Shown: piece by piece, positions 49,667-61,576 of the stretch
Layout: the number at the start of each line of letters is the position of its first letter
Position numbering within the stretch: the first letter of the stretch is position 1
Assembly (NCBI GenBank): GCA_028023455.1
Contig: JAQFVV010012573.1
Coordinates: 1,734,815-1,798,814, forward strand
DNA from: Epiperipatus broadwayi
Taxonomy: Eukaryota; Onychophora; Udeonychophora; Euonychophora; Peripatidae
Length of the DNA stretch: 64,000 nucleotides
Reading direction: 5' to 3'
Program-made: the position numbers and the translations under genes
The notes under the pieces: model-generated
Database searches by the model: none
What the model was told of the DNA's origin: nothing
The model's input: only the letters and a program-made list of their open reading frames with translations

Positions 49667-50490
49667 TTTGTTATAAGAGAATTTAATTCTATTTTCTCAG
49701 ACATACCAGGTGTGATAAAGGGATTCCAACAGAGAATTAGATTAATTCATGATCAACCATTTCAATCTAAATCATATCCTATTCCATACCAATATCGGGA
49801 AGATATATCTAAGCAAATTAATAAAATGCTGGATTGGGAAATCATTTCCAAATGCTCTTCACCTTACTGTAATCCAGTAGTAACTGTGAAGAAGAAAGAT
49901 GGGTCAATGAGATTTTGTTTAGATGCTAGACAACTAAATAAAATTACTGTCCCAGACAGAAATATACCACCACCCATACATAAATTATTCATGAATTTTG
50001 GAAACAAGAAAGTATTTTCCACTTTTGATTTAACCTCCAGCTATTGGCAGATTGAACTTCATCCAGAAGATCACCAATATACTGCTTTTCGTTATGAGGG
50101 TTTTACATACCAATTTAATAGGATGCCATTTGGATTGATAAATAGTGGTGCAGGTCTAATCAGGTATTTGGATAAGACTTTATCTCCTGAGGTAAAACAA
50201 ATCATAATTATTTATGTGGATGATGTAATTATTGCATCCACCACAGTTGAAGAACACCTTCAACATTTATCTATATTTTTTAAAGAGTGTTTTCTGAAAG
50301 GTATAAAAATTAACTTCAAGAAGAGTACTTTAGTTTCCAACCAAGTTGTTTTCTTAGGTCATATTGTTGGTTGCAATGGGATAAGACCTCATCCAGAGAA
50401 GATCTCTGCCATTCAAAACTTTCCTAAACCATCTACTCGAAAACAAATTAGATCATTTTTAGGCCTATGTAATTTTTACAACCGTTTCTA
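49667..50490 (+). pseudogene. pol: pol, reverse transcriptase section
   Basis: Same frame as the protease. It shows the Ty3/gypsy RT blocks in order: SPYCNPVVTVKKKDGSMRFC, DARQLNKITV, FSTFDLTSSYWQIEL (first catalytic Asp), YQFNRMPFGLINSG, IIIYVDDVIIAS (catalytic YVDD), FLGHIVG and QIRSFLGLCNFYNRF. All key residues are present. The frame is lost near 50480-50500, where the homologous sequence continues one frame over as FSDHMEPLLKL. It would copy the element RNA into DNA in cytoplasmic particles. Confidence 0.93.
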
Positions 50491-51010
50491 CAGAAGTTCT
50501 CAGACCACATGGAACCGTTGCTAAAATTGATTAGAAATGATGAACATTGGAAATGGACTGAAGAACAAGACCGTGCATTTGACAATATTAAAACAGGGTT
50601 TTTAAAGTTAACTATGTTAGCTTTCCCTGATTTTAATAAACCATTCATTATTCAAACAGATAGTAGTGGTTTTGGATTAGGGGTAACACTGTCCCAAATC
50701 CAAGAGGATGGCCAACCAGGTGTCCTCTACTTTATTAGCCGGCTCTTGAAAGGTCCAGAAATAAATTACATGGTTACAGAGAAAGAAGCACTAGCAATAG
50801 TCTGGGCTTTCCAAAAATTTCAACAAATGCTACTCGGATCAAGTGATAGTGATCACTGATTACAAAAGCCTTGAATTCCTGAATCACAGTTATCTGACTA
50901 ATAGTCGTCTAGTTAGATGGAGTTTACTACTACAGGAATTTAATTACACTGTGCATTATTGCAAAGGATCCGAGAATATCGTTGCTGATGTGCTTAGTCA
51001 AAATCCATGT
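50491..51010 (+). pseudogene. pol: pol, RNase H section between two frameshifts
   Basis: The 50509-50859 frame carries MEPLLKLIRNDEHWKWTEEQ, FIIQTDSSGFGLGVTL (first catalytic Asp) and VTEKEALAIVWAFQKF (catalytic Glu). A second shift near 50830-50845 returns to the original pol frame for VITDYKSLEFL and the final ADVLSQNP block (ADALSR in relatives). The two shifts compensate, so only about 115 codons are out of frame. All four acidic positions (Asp, Glu, Asp, Asp) are visible. Confidence 0.9.
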
Positions 51011-51970
51011 AGGTCAGAACAAAATCATTTGATGGTAGACAATGCCTACATTACAAATGTCAATGTGATGGCTGATAGTAATGTAGAGAACGAGTTGGAA
51101 AACTTACCAGAGATACAATTTAATGACCCAGAATTAAACCCAATTATAAAAGTTTTATTAGGGGAGGAAGTTTTGGATGCACCTAAAGATCTTAACCATT
51201 TTAAATTAGAACAACAGGTCTTACTATATAAAGTGAATGATAACGTTGATGAGTGGAGGACAATAATACCAAAGTCTTTACGTGACCCACTCATAAAATA
51301 TGTACACTGTCTATACGGGCATTATGGTGCTCATAAGACAGAACATACCCTTAAGAATTGGTTTTACTGGCCAAAAATGTATAAAGACATCTTGAAATCA
51401 CTCCAGGATTGTCTAATTTGCTTAAGAGCTAAGTCAGTAAACCAAAATTATATTAATTCAATTAATTCTATCATTCCAGAAAGACCAAACAAGATCTTAG
51501 CAATTGACTATTATGGGCTTTTGCCTCCATTCAACAAACAAAAATATTTATTAGTCACTTATGATCTCTTTTCCAAATATGTTGCTGCTTACCCGATACC
51601 CCAAGCCAATGCTAAACATACAATCAAAGTATTGAGTACTCTCCAATTTCCAATGATAGGAAAGCCGAAAACTATACTAACTGATCATGGTACACCTTTT
51701 CTATCTAAGGAATGGAAGAAATGGGTAGATATATTAAAAATAAAACATGTGCTAATCTCTATTAGGAATCCACAATCAAATCCATGTGAACATATTATGC
51801 GGGAGCTTGGACATTTGTTTAGGACCTATTTAGAAGAGGAGCACAAGGGTTGGGTAAAGCAGACAAAATGTGTAGTAGACTATATCAATTGGAGTTTAAA
51901 TGAATCTACTGGATTCTCACCCATCCGACTACACTTTCATCAAATTATACCTATATTATTTAGAAAATAA
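51011..51970 (+). pseudogene. pol: pol, integrase zinc-binding and catalytic core
   Basis: Same frame as RT. The zinc-binding HHCC domain appears as YGHYGAHKTEHTLKNWFYWP then DCLICLRAKS. The catalytic core shows KILAIDYYG (first Asp), KTILTDHGTPFLS (second Asp) and NPQSNPCEHIMRELGHLF (Glu), with 34 residues between the last two. That spacing suits the NP.ER-type gypsy integrases. It would insert the cDNA into chromosomes; the (AT)n location may reflect its preference. The TAA at 51968-51970 ends this frame. Confidence 0.9.
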
Positions 51971-52294
51971 AAACCTATTATTAATGAACCCAAAATAAAT
52001 GGAGAAAATGATATTTTATAAGCTCATAAACAACTTGTTAAAATGGCAAATAATAGAAGTCAGAATAAAAAAAAATGTATTTATGAATTTAAAGTTGGAG
52101 ATAAAGTTTTGATAAAGACTTTCCATCCCAGTAAACCATTGGAGAATAAATACCATAAATTCTATAATACATATGAAGGACCTTATACTATCGTTAAAAA
52201 GGCAGGTCCAAATGCATTTTGGATTAACCAAGAAGGAGAGATTCGTGGTACGTACAATTCACGAATTTTAAAACCTTATTTTGGCTGCTTATAA
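51971..52294 (+). pseudogene. pol: pol C-terminal tail with GPY/F module
   Basis: Same frame after the TAA at 51968, with a second TAA at 52019. The 52043-52294 frame reads FKVGDKVLIKTFHPSKP, YEGPYTIVKKAGPNAFWI and YNSRILKPYF, the GPY/F-type integrase tail of Ty3/gypsy elements that follows the core. No chromodomain follows. Confidence 0.87.
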
Positions 52295-52836
52295 TGTTTT
52301 ATAAAGAAAGAAGGTGAAGATCAAGATAAGAATTGGGCAGTGTAAACCATATGGTTGTATAAAAAAAAAATAATAGTGATCAATGTAAAGAGAAGTATAG
52401 TTAAAAACATTAGCTTTGGTGAGGGTATTCTTTAATGCCTTAAAATAAGTAAAAACAATAGAGTCAATTCATATTAATAAATGGATACTCTAGTATTTAT
52501 TTAGTCCTTTTCAAATCCATAAGTTTTAAAGAAGCAGGAATAATGCTAGTAAATATATTTGTGTTGTCCAAGAAGAAAACACATTATTTATTTATTTTTA
52601 TTTATTTATTTTTATATATATATATATAAAAAAAAATTAACCATCAAAGTCCTTAATTTTATTTTGATCATTATCAAAAGAATAGGATAGCCCAAGTATT
52701 AAGAAGATATAACAGTAAAAAAAAAAAATTCAACCCTTCATAAAATCCAACTATAAATGCAATTAAACTATAAGAATATACTAAAATAGTTGTAAGTGTT
52801 TAAAATTTTAACTTAAATTAAAATTTTAAATTTCCC
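52295..52836 (+). other. Non-coding interior between pol and 3' LTR
   Basis: About 540 bp, A-rich, without a frame of note and with no envelope-like protein. Confidence 0.6.
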
Positions 52837-52850
52837 AAGGGAAGGGGAAA
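52837..52850 (+). promoter_or_regulatory. Polypurine tract
   Basis: AAGGGAAGGGGAAA directly precedes the 3' LTR. This is the expected plus-strand primer site and confirms the LTR boundary at TATAATAG. Confidence 0.85.
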
Positions 52851-52949
52851 TATAATAGTAACTTACAGTTGTTATTATTGGTCTAACATGTTTTATCTCT
52901 TAGGAAATTATTTATAAATATAATTTTTTTATTTGACTATTTTATTATG

Positions 52950-52986
<37 letters not shown>

Positions 52987-54987
52987 TATTTATATATACA
53001 TTTAAGTTTTAAATAATACATACCTTAAGCTTTTGAGTAAAATGCCAGATTTGAAGTTAAGAATAAATACTTATATATTTTTTTTATTTTATTATTAAAT
53101 CTTAATGTCAGTGGAACAATTGATAGTTGAATTAAGCATGAACTTGTAATAAGACACGAGCAGATTGATTTGTTCTTTTGTTTTTAAGGAGAAGAAAAGA
53201 AAATCATTTCTCTTTAAATAACTTTTTCTTTTATCAATACTACCGTTCAACGATTGGAATTTAAATATTAACTTTTCCAAATTAAAATAATCTGTGGATT
53301 AAAAGTCTGCAAGGAAAATATTTTAATTTTCTATTAAGTCTTAAAGGAATAGCAATATAAAAGAAAAGAACGTCTGTTTAAGTTTTTTGGAAACTACGTT
53401 GTTTTAATACTTCCGTGATTCTTCGGATATATATAAATTTAAGATAATTATATATATATATAGGATAAAACAATGTGTTTTGAGTAAAACAGCTTTGTAT
53501 TGTAAAGGTTTCAAAACCAACCTTGCATGCTATTTTAATACATTTTGAAATATTGAATATATAGAACGTCTAATGATAATAGAAAAATGAAGATTAAGAA
53601 CATCTACATTCGAAGAATATTTATTTTATTTCACATTAATCAAATCATTGGATATTATTAACAGTTTATCGTTTAAGGATAAATAAAATCATCATTATAC
53701 CAATGGATTAATAATATACTTCGTAAAAGATCTTCATTAGGATGATGAACTATAGACTTCAATATCTACTCTCAACTCTATTATAAATAAGTTTTCTTTA
53801 TTATTTATTTATATATATTATAATAATGCTTATATTATTTTAATATGTTTATTATTATTATTATCTTTATTTCAAATTTGGCATCGCATCATTATATCTT
53901 AATAGGAAAATTATATTTATTATTAAATATAATTAATTGAAAGCTTGACATAATTCATCAAATTAGATGAGGGATATAAAGAATAGTTATTATTTGACAG
54001 ATATCTTAAACAGGATTATATTGTATTTACTACGTAATATTGTAAAAGTTTAATGTACTTTATTTATCAAAAATACATATAATATATAAGTTATACAATT
54101 GCAAATAGTACTTATATATTGGTAATTATGAAACATATAAATAAGAATGGTAAATAAATTAATAAGTTACATAAATTATTAATTTTTGAACCCAGATATC
54201 ATTTTTATATATCTGTTAATTTAAACTATTTTCTTTAATTTTTGAAAATTTATTATAGTATTGAATTTTATCATAGGGTATTAAAATAAAAATATTATTT
54301 ATTAATATTTTTAAAATGATAAAATTCATTCATATTTGTTTATTAATATTTTATTATCTATTATATTATATTTTTTATTATTTATTAAATATTGAATAAT
54401 TAACTTGATCTCTTTGTCTAATCATTATTGAATTATATTATATATATGCTAGTATTATAAATATCATATGAATATCAATTGTAATTAATGCTTATATAAA
54501 GGCATATAAATAATAACTTGTTTTGGATTTTCCCTGAAGAGAGCTGATTGCAAATTCTCCATGAGTTTGAATATCGTGGCATAATGGTGACTGAAAGAGG
54601 GATGAAAGATGGATGAACTAGTCTAAATTATATTAAAACTTATTTAAAGATTATTGAGCTAGCATAAAAAAGATAGATATAATCATGGACTTAGTATTTC
54701 ATTGATTCATTTCTAGCATTCTACCTGAAGACCCAAAGTCTGATTGTAGTGAAATGCATATCCTCTTTCTAGGGAATTTAATCATCCCCATATATACAAC
54801 TTAGATTTTAAATATAACCCATTTTGTTATATTTGGTGAACCTAACTATGAATCATTAAATTAATGATTTCCAAGCATTAAATATAATTGATTCTATTAT
54901 ATTTGGTATATCAACTGGGATGATTCAATGCCATTCCGTTATATTTGGTGCCTCAACTAAGGCTATCAAATAGGTCATCCCATTATA
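52851..54987 (+). repeat. 3' LTR of the gypsy element
   Basis: Matches 44253-46356 over its length. The main length difference is an expanded (CA)/(TA) run near 52953-53000. It ends CATCCCATTATA and is followed by only ten bases of (AT)n before the next element. Confidence 0.92.
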
Positions 54988-54997
54988 ATATATATAT

Positions 54998-56989
54998 TGT
55001 AATGGGAGAAAGATCTTTGAGATTCGCATATACTGACCTCAGGAGCGCCACTAGTCCAAAAAAGGAACTAGACATTTATTTTAGGGTGGACAGGATATGC
55101 GAATCAAAAGGGCACCGAACTACACTCAGGGAGGAACAAGATATCTTAAATATTATTTAGACAGTTGAGAAATCAAAGCACAAAGACAAACATCAGCCAA
55201 ATTATGTTTAAACAATTTATTAATTTTATTAAAAGTTGTGCAATAGAGTGAAGACATCTAGCCATGAATACAAAGTGGCTTATAGTAACATATGTGTATT
55301 TACCAGAGAGTGCACAAGAGTATGACAAGCATGAAGGCATAAAACATTTTGGCAGCAAAATTATCTCACTTAAAATAGAAGAAATGGTTAGGAAAATATC
55401 TTCTTGCTGGCCAGTTGTAAAATTACAAAATAATAAACAACTTTAGCTTCCTGAATCAGGGATAATAAAACAGTTACTGTCCCATCGGAAATCAATGTAA
55501 CCAGCGTGAACATCCGAGCAGTAATATTCTAATTACTGTTGTTAAAATGCCGCAGGATTGCTGCACGTAATACTACATTCAAGGTAAACGTGGTTGATCT
55601 CACTTACAAGACAGCAAAAGATATTTGATTACGATCTTATGTAATCCAGAAAGAAATGACTACTTTCAGACAACCCGAAGAAATAACTTAACAAATAGCC
55701 AGCAAAAAGATTTTGTTGTTTGCACAAAAAAGCACAAACAAAACATGCTTAAAGATTTTTTATTTTACAACTAAGGGCAGGTGAATAAATAAAGACTACG
55801 AAAACTGCCAATGCATTTTGTAATAGTTAACGAAATAATCAGGTATATATTAAACATATAAAATATAATCTAATGCACCCTCTGATAAACGAAAATTGCA
55901 AACAAACTTGGAATCTTAAAACTAAGATTCCAAGACACACTTTAAATACTAGAAAAGAGTACATACAGATAATAAATAATTAAAAAAACAATTAATATCA
56001 TTTTAAAACATATTTATCATTAGATTGAGCAGAGATTTAATTAAATGCAACTTATTTACCTGGCTAGAATAGGAAAAAGTTTAGCTTACGGTAAGGCAGA
56101 GTCCTAGTGATTTGGTGATGAGTGCACACTTTTGATAATAGTTCATCTTTCAGGTCCTTTGACAGTTGCAAGGTAGAGGCAGTGTTTATTTTAGAGGTTC
56201 ATGGCATGACTGAAGAAGAGCTGGTAGGTGTGGGTCCATCCTTTGTTTAAATTAGCCAGACATTCTATTGATGGCAAAACTCATAACGCTGGATTTTGAC
56301 ATCTTGCACAGCAACGAAGTTTGTCAATAATTATTTAAGTTTTTAGTAGGAATTAAACATCCGAACAGCTACTCATAATGGTATCTCTTTGCAGGCCATA
56401 ATCCAAGTGTGTATCTAATAACGAATCTATTCTCTCTCCAAAAATTGGCGGGCTATCCTTGCCTCGCTACATTTCCCGTGAAAAACTTTCATTAGTCTCT
56501 AATTCTATATCTCCTGCAGGGCAAATATTAATTTCCCACTCAATCTAATTTAAGAATTCCAACCAGGGATTATTGTATCCAAAATAACAAATACAAAACT
56601 AAATCTCTGCTTTTAGACTTTTAGAATTAAATTTAAAAATGATTAAAAATAAAAGCAACAGGAATATATAATTAGCAAGCTTTTTGATTAAAACAGGCGG
56701 TGAAAGTATTTTTAAATCAATTTTATAAACAAAATAGTGAAAGTAAACTATTCTAAATCAATTTTATAAACATTAAATAATCTATTTTAAAATATAAATG
56801 CGAAAAATATAAATGTGCACGTGTTTTGAAATAATAATAAAAAAAATTTAGCATTAGACATTTAATGAAAATGAAGTTGTTTTCCCTTTTAATTTTAGCA
56901 ATAAAACCATTGAATCGGATAATTAATCCGGCTCAATATATATATGCACACACACTTCTATATCGCTATATATTATGATACCCATAACA
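54998..56989. mobile_element. Candidate solo LTR, about 2 kb
   Basis: It starts TGTAATGGGAG straight after (AT)n and can be closed at 56989, where the sequence reads TACCCATAACA. The two ends are imperfect inverted repeats (TGTAATGGGA against TGTTATGGGT). The first 1.5 kb is less A+T-rich than its surroundings and holds no recognisable protein; short frames at 54945-55160 and 55264-55446 match nothing known. The size equals that of the neighbouring LTRs, but the sequence is different. No target duplication is seen and the right edge is less sure than the left. Confidence 0.45.
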
Positions 56990-58180
56990 GTTTCAATATA
57001 TATATAAAAGTCTTTTTTAAATATAGTAGCAATATTTTTCCCACTGAAATAAAATCTAAGAATATTAACATGTTTCTTATTAAAATACAATTTGTTTAAA
57101 TAAATATATTTTGTATTATATATACATATGTATAAGAAATGTTTGTGTGAATAATCAATCCTAGATTAACATATATATATTAAAATAAGATTTTCAAAAT
57201 TTAAATTAGCATAATGAATTCAATCAGTAATGACAAAAAAAAAAATAACGTGTGTAATTATTTATTTTTACTTTCTTTAAAGTTTAAACTTTATTTTTAA
57301 ATAAATTTTACTTTGCTTTTTCTAAAAAATATAGTATAACAGCAAAATTATTTAGCAAGTAAAAAAAGAGATATAATGTATTATTTAAAATAAAATTAAA
57401 AATTAAATAAGTTTTTTGTTTCTAAAGTGATGTAATTTATTAAAAAAAAAATTTAATATATATTTTAAATAATAATTATTTAGAAATATTATAGGTCAAT
57501 AGAAATGTGCTCAAATACCTTTAAAAGCATTTCAAACATTAAATCATGATTAGTCAGTTATTTATCATTTCTAGGATATACTGGTATAATAGAAAAGTTA
57601 TATAAGCATTTAAAGTTCATGGAAATGGCATTTATCTTTTCATTTATTTCTGTTGTTTTGGGAATTTTGTTTTTAAGAGAAAAGCTGATGGGATAATAGT
57701 CAAAATTTTGTCCAAAGGTTTTGTATGATCTCACAGACCATCTATTTCATCAATTAACATCTGGACCTGTTGATATCTAGTATAGATTTTCCATGCTTTA
57801 TTGAAAAGAATAAAAGTTAAATGATAACAGAAAATTTAAACTTTAAGATACTTATAAACAAATTATAGGTGATATTTAACATTTTAAAAAGGAATTAAAA
57901 TTAATTTGTTTATGAACATTTTTTATTTTAAAGAGCTCTCTTGTATAATGGTAATGTCTATTGTAAATAATAATGTTTATGAAGTCTTAAATAACATTTT
58001 TTTTAATTATACCATCTTTGAGCTTCATCAAATATCTAAGTGTTAATAACAATTTTTTCATAATAGCTAAAAATAAAAATTATGGAAAAGAAAAGTTTAT
58101 GTGACTTTATTTTGCAAAAAACCAAAATATATATTTAAACTGTATTAATATTTTGTTTTAACAAATAAGATTTTATTTTT
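56990..58180. other. Gene-free A+T-rich interval
   Basis: Low-complexity A+T-rich DNA with short (TA) runs. A (CT)n run lies at 58188-58203. Confidence 0.4.
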
Positions 58181-58255
58181 AGTCTCCCTCTCTCTCTCTC
58201 TCTTCCAAGTTTTTTTTAATGAAGTTAAGACATAACTAAAGGTATCTCTCATATG

Positions 58256-58495
<240 letters not shown>

Positions 58496-58499
58496 GTTT

Positions 58500-60235
58500 C
58501 AAAGGATAAGCTTTATTAGTATTCTAAAAGGTTATACAAGTTACATTTGACCACATAGTTCTTATATATAAATTGGTTCACAAAACTACATATGTACAAT
58601 GATTTCATCAGTGATTGTATGCGTTATCAAACTAGAAGTATTTAAGAAAAAAAAACAGTTCAACAAAGTCAATGATGATCACTCAATCATACGATTATAT
58701 ACAATTAGATATACTTCAATTTAATTAAAGCAGGAATGTGTCTAATTTGTGTCAGTTGACTTCAGAACTGGCACAAGGATCCATGTTAGATATAGTTTTT
58801 TGTTAGTGCTTTTATATAAGTTCTTGTATATTCCAGGTGTCAATGTACTTAGTATGATCTGCAATCTTCATGTCTCTTTCATGTATGGTTTGTCTTCATG
58901 TCTCTTTCACGTATGGTTTGCAGCTTATTTCTGAATATGTTTGGATGTCTTCTGGGGTTATAATTGTATATGAAATTACACCTTGTACACCATAAGGCAT
59001 AGAATAAAAATGTGCAGATTCTTAATTCAGGAAAGATACCCCTTTTAAAAGAGTCAAAAAAGGTTTTCATATTGATTTTTTTATCCTTGAGTGAAGTGCT
59101 AATAATTTCACGAATGTTTTCTAGACTTAGGCATGAAAAAAAAAGGTGGTTTTGTGTCTCTGAGTCCCTATGACAAAAATTACAAATATCATCTATATCT
59201 TTATAGTTTCTTTGATATTTCAAAAAGTGTTGTGTAGATAGGAGTCCAGATTTATCTTTAGGAGAAAGTCAAAATATTTTGGTTCAAGTGACCATAGTTT
59301 GAATTTGCGACATAATTGTTTATTAGTGATATGAAGTGGAGTTTGTACATTATCTTGACTTGGATGTAGAAGTTGATAAACTTCCCAATATTTATATTTA
59401 GCTTGTGGTGGTTTGAAGTTAAGAGTGTGGATTGTTAATAATGGTGTAAGTAGTGTGTTCAGATATCCCTGGGGAGGAGGTGGTCTATCTGTAAGGGTAA
59501 TCTTGGCAGAAATTTCTAAATATGGGATTTTTTTGTGCACATGTAGATATTATGTTTAATGTTTTTTGTATCCTGAAGACATGTATTGAGTGAAGGCCAA
59601 GGCCATTTTGTGAAAGGGGTTTTCTTAGACGTTTTACTGATATTGAGATAATCTTTTTTCCCCAGAATAATTTCCCGCATAAGGAGTCTATCTTATTTGT
59701 AAATGCCTTGGTATAAATGATTGTTGGAGTAAAATAAGAGATTTTTGTAATCACTAGCATGTTAAGCAATGCCATTTTTATATATATAGAGAGGTAGGCT
59801 TTGGAGAGTGAATTGACAGTCTTTTCCACTTTCTCTATTAAATTTTTCTGTATGAGCGATCTCATAGGTGAATGACATAAATAGAAGTTTAACCCAAAAA
59901 ATGTGTTTGATCTACCTTTGAAAACTTTAGTAAGAAATTAACGGTGAATATCTGCCATGCACATGATTTCTCCATATTAAATGTTAGCTTATATTCTTTT
60001 GTAAAATTGTTAAGTATCTTAAGAAGTTTGGGAATTTGCTTTTGGAATGATAGAAATAGTGCTATATTATCCATATATGCAATGCATGAGATGTTGTCAT
60101 TGATGGTAGGCACGTAGACTCCTGAAAATTCATTATTTATTATTTTTATAAGAGAGTTGATATAGGCAGTGAACAATACGGCACTGAGATGTGAGCCCTG
60201 AGGAATGGACTGATGCAGCACTATTGGTGGTGAAG
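58500..60235 (-). pseudogene. LINE (non-LTR retrotransposon) ORF2 C-terminal half
   Basis: Four overlapping minus-strand frames (59889-60281, 59485-59865, 59220-59540, 58879-59223) make one frameshifted ORF2 relic. The first holds RT blocks: SIPQGSHLSAVLFTAYINSL (G-PQG-LSP-LF) and SCIAYMDNIALF, where the catalytic Y-A-D-D box has decayed to Y-M-D-N. The second has LLNMLVITKISYFTPTIIY, KLFWGKK and LSQNGLGLHS, common in the LINE thumb region. The third ends FKLWSLEPKYFDFL. The fourth carries a zinc knuckle, CNFCHRDSETQNHLFFSC (zf-RVT), and LFYALWCTRCNFIYN. The 5' end stops within RT at an (ATT)n tract; the 3' end stops at (TAG)n. It is dead. Confidence 0.85.
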
Positions 60236-60253
60236 TTGTTGTTGTTGTTATTA

Positions 60254-60340
<87 letters not shown>
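60236..60340. repeat. (GTT/ATT)n microsatellite
   Basis: GTT triplets pass into about 90 bp of ATT with two ATC interruptions. It marks the truncated 5' side of the LINE fragment. Confidence 0.96.
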
Positions 60341-60341
<1 letters not shown>

Positions 60342-60344
60342 GAT

Positions 60345-61019
60345 TAAACATATATCACATAAATCTATATTATGTGTGAGTATTTTTAATAATTATATGT
60401 ATGAATTATTATCAGTAATTCTGACTGTCTTTAAATTCTAAACATGATTAGCTATTAATTTATTTATTAATTTTGAAATATTGGTTATTGTATAGAGTAA
60501 TATGTTTTAAAGATTTAATGATTTGAGGTAAAAATAGTAGGAACTTCATGCATATTTATGGTTTTGAGCATTATAATAATGCTGCAATCACTAATATATT
60601 CTCTACATTTTTTCCACCCTTGTAAGAAATTAGACGAAATTTTGCGTTCAAATTTTTATACATTAAAAAATAATGCTAGGAGCTCATAAAAAGTTTAAGC
60701 ATCAGAAATAACAGATCTCATTTGACATTCATGGAATTGAGCTATAGAATCAGCCCATATATCACTACCTTATATTATGCAGGGCAAATATCATTTATTG
60801 CTGGAGATTTCACTACAATCAATACAACTTGAGTTCCAGAATCTGCAAATCTTCCACTGCATCAGATCATTCAGAATTTATATAATTTATGAAGTTCTAA
60901 AATTGTTATAATTCTTTCTCTCAAAAAGAATTTCATAAGAAGTCTCTAAAAATACAATCATTGTCAGAGTAACACTAGTCCAATAATAAATTTAATCACT
61001 CCACAATATTTTCTATAAA
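60345..61019. other. Gene-free A+T-rich interval
   Basis: No gene or repeat family is recognised. Its right end is the Merlin insertion site. Confidence 0.4.
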
Positions 61020-61027
61020 GAGATTTT

Positions 61028-61402
61028 GGTAAAAGTTCACTATAACGGTCTATGGTTGTTTGCCCTCTATTGTTTAAAATTTAAACTAAATTGCTTGAGA
61101 ATCTGACATGTATGTTATTATATTACAAATAAATTAAAATTTAATCAAATGTAAAAGATAATAATAAAAAAAAAACCTTTTGAATGTTGGATTAATTACA
61201 CAACATTAATTAAAATAATTACTTTTAATTTCTTTGAAAGTTAAGATTTTAAACTGTCTATAACTTAAGAATTTAAAATAAAAAAGTATATGCTACTGTC
61301 TTACAATTACATGAAAATTTATTCAAATGTAAAAGATAATAAAAAAAAAACATTTACCTTTTTAAATATAATTACGTCCTATACAGACTAGGAAGTTGGA
61401 GA
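61028..61402 (+). repeat. Left terminal inverted repeat of Merlin
   Basis: About 375 bp, reverse complement of 62499-62870 with only a few differences (for example TACG/TATG near 61374 and GGAAG/TGAAG near 61391). The inverted homology then jumps to the transposase gene: 61399-61451 is the reverse complement of 62238-62290. Confidence 0.95.
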
Positions 61403-61451
61403 CTGCTGATGTTATTGTACGCAGCCCAGCCATCTGAAATAATGTGCGTAC
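61399..61451 (-). repeat. Inverted 53-bp copy of the transposase gene in the left arm
   Basis: Reverse complement of 62238-62290 (codons for THIISDGWAAYNNISSL) with one mismatch. It directly abuts the left TIR. The two donor segments, 62238-62290 and 62499 onward, both have TCTC at the junction, so about 208 bp were lost at a 4-bp microhomology. Immediately after it, 61451-61480 repeats the TIR word CTGTCTA.AACTTAAGAAT (also at 61254-61272). Confidence 0.93.
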
Positions 61452-61576
61452 ACTGTCTACAACTTAAGAATTTAAAATAACTACATTTATTGCAAATGTT
61501 GCAAAAAAAAAAGACACCTTATGTGTTCAACGGCGCGAATTACACGCATACGTGTACAGTTTTATAGTTACAAAAG

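Larger units (their letters stand above)
44253..54987 (+). mobile_element. Ty3/gypsy LTR retrotransposon, 10.7 kb, young but broken
   Basis: LTRs of 2104 and 2137 bp flank a primer-binding-site region, gag, protease, reverse transcriptase, RNase H, integrase with a GPY/F-type tail, and a polypurine tract, all on the plus strand. By eye the LTRs differ at about 20 positions plus microsatellite length, near 1%, indicating a recent insertion. Pol nevertheless has three in-frame stops and two frameshifts. The element sits inside an (AT)n tract. The LTR termini read TATAAT...ATTATA, not TG...CA. No envelope-like frame exists between pol and the 3' LTR. Confidence 0.93.

Noticed and set aside
52295-52836. 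Search for an envelope gene downstream of pol
   Set aside because: Only short A-rich broken frames occur before the polypurine tract. No signal peptide or transmembrane frame is seen.
61028-61402. Idea that the long Merlin TIR is a simple ancestral terminal repeat
   Set aside because: The inverted homology continues, after a deletion, into the transposase gene (61399-61451 against 62238-62290). This fits a secondary inverted copy better.
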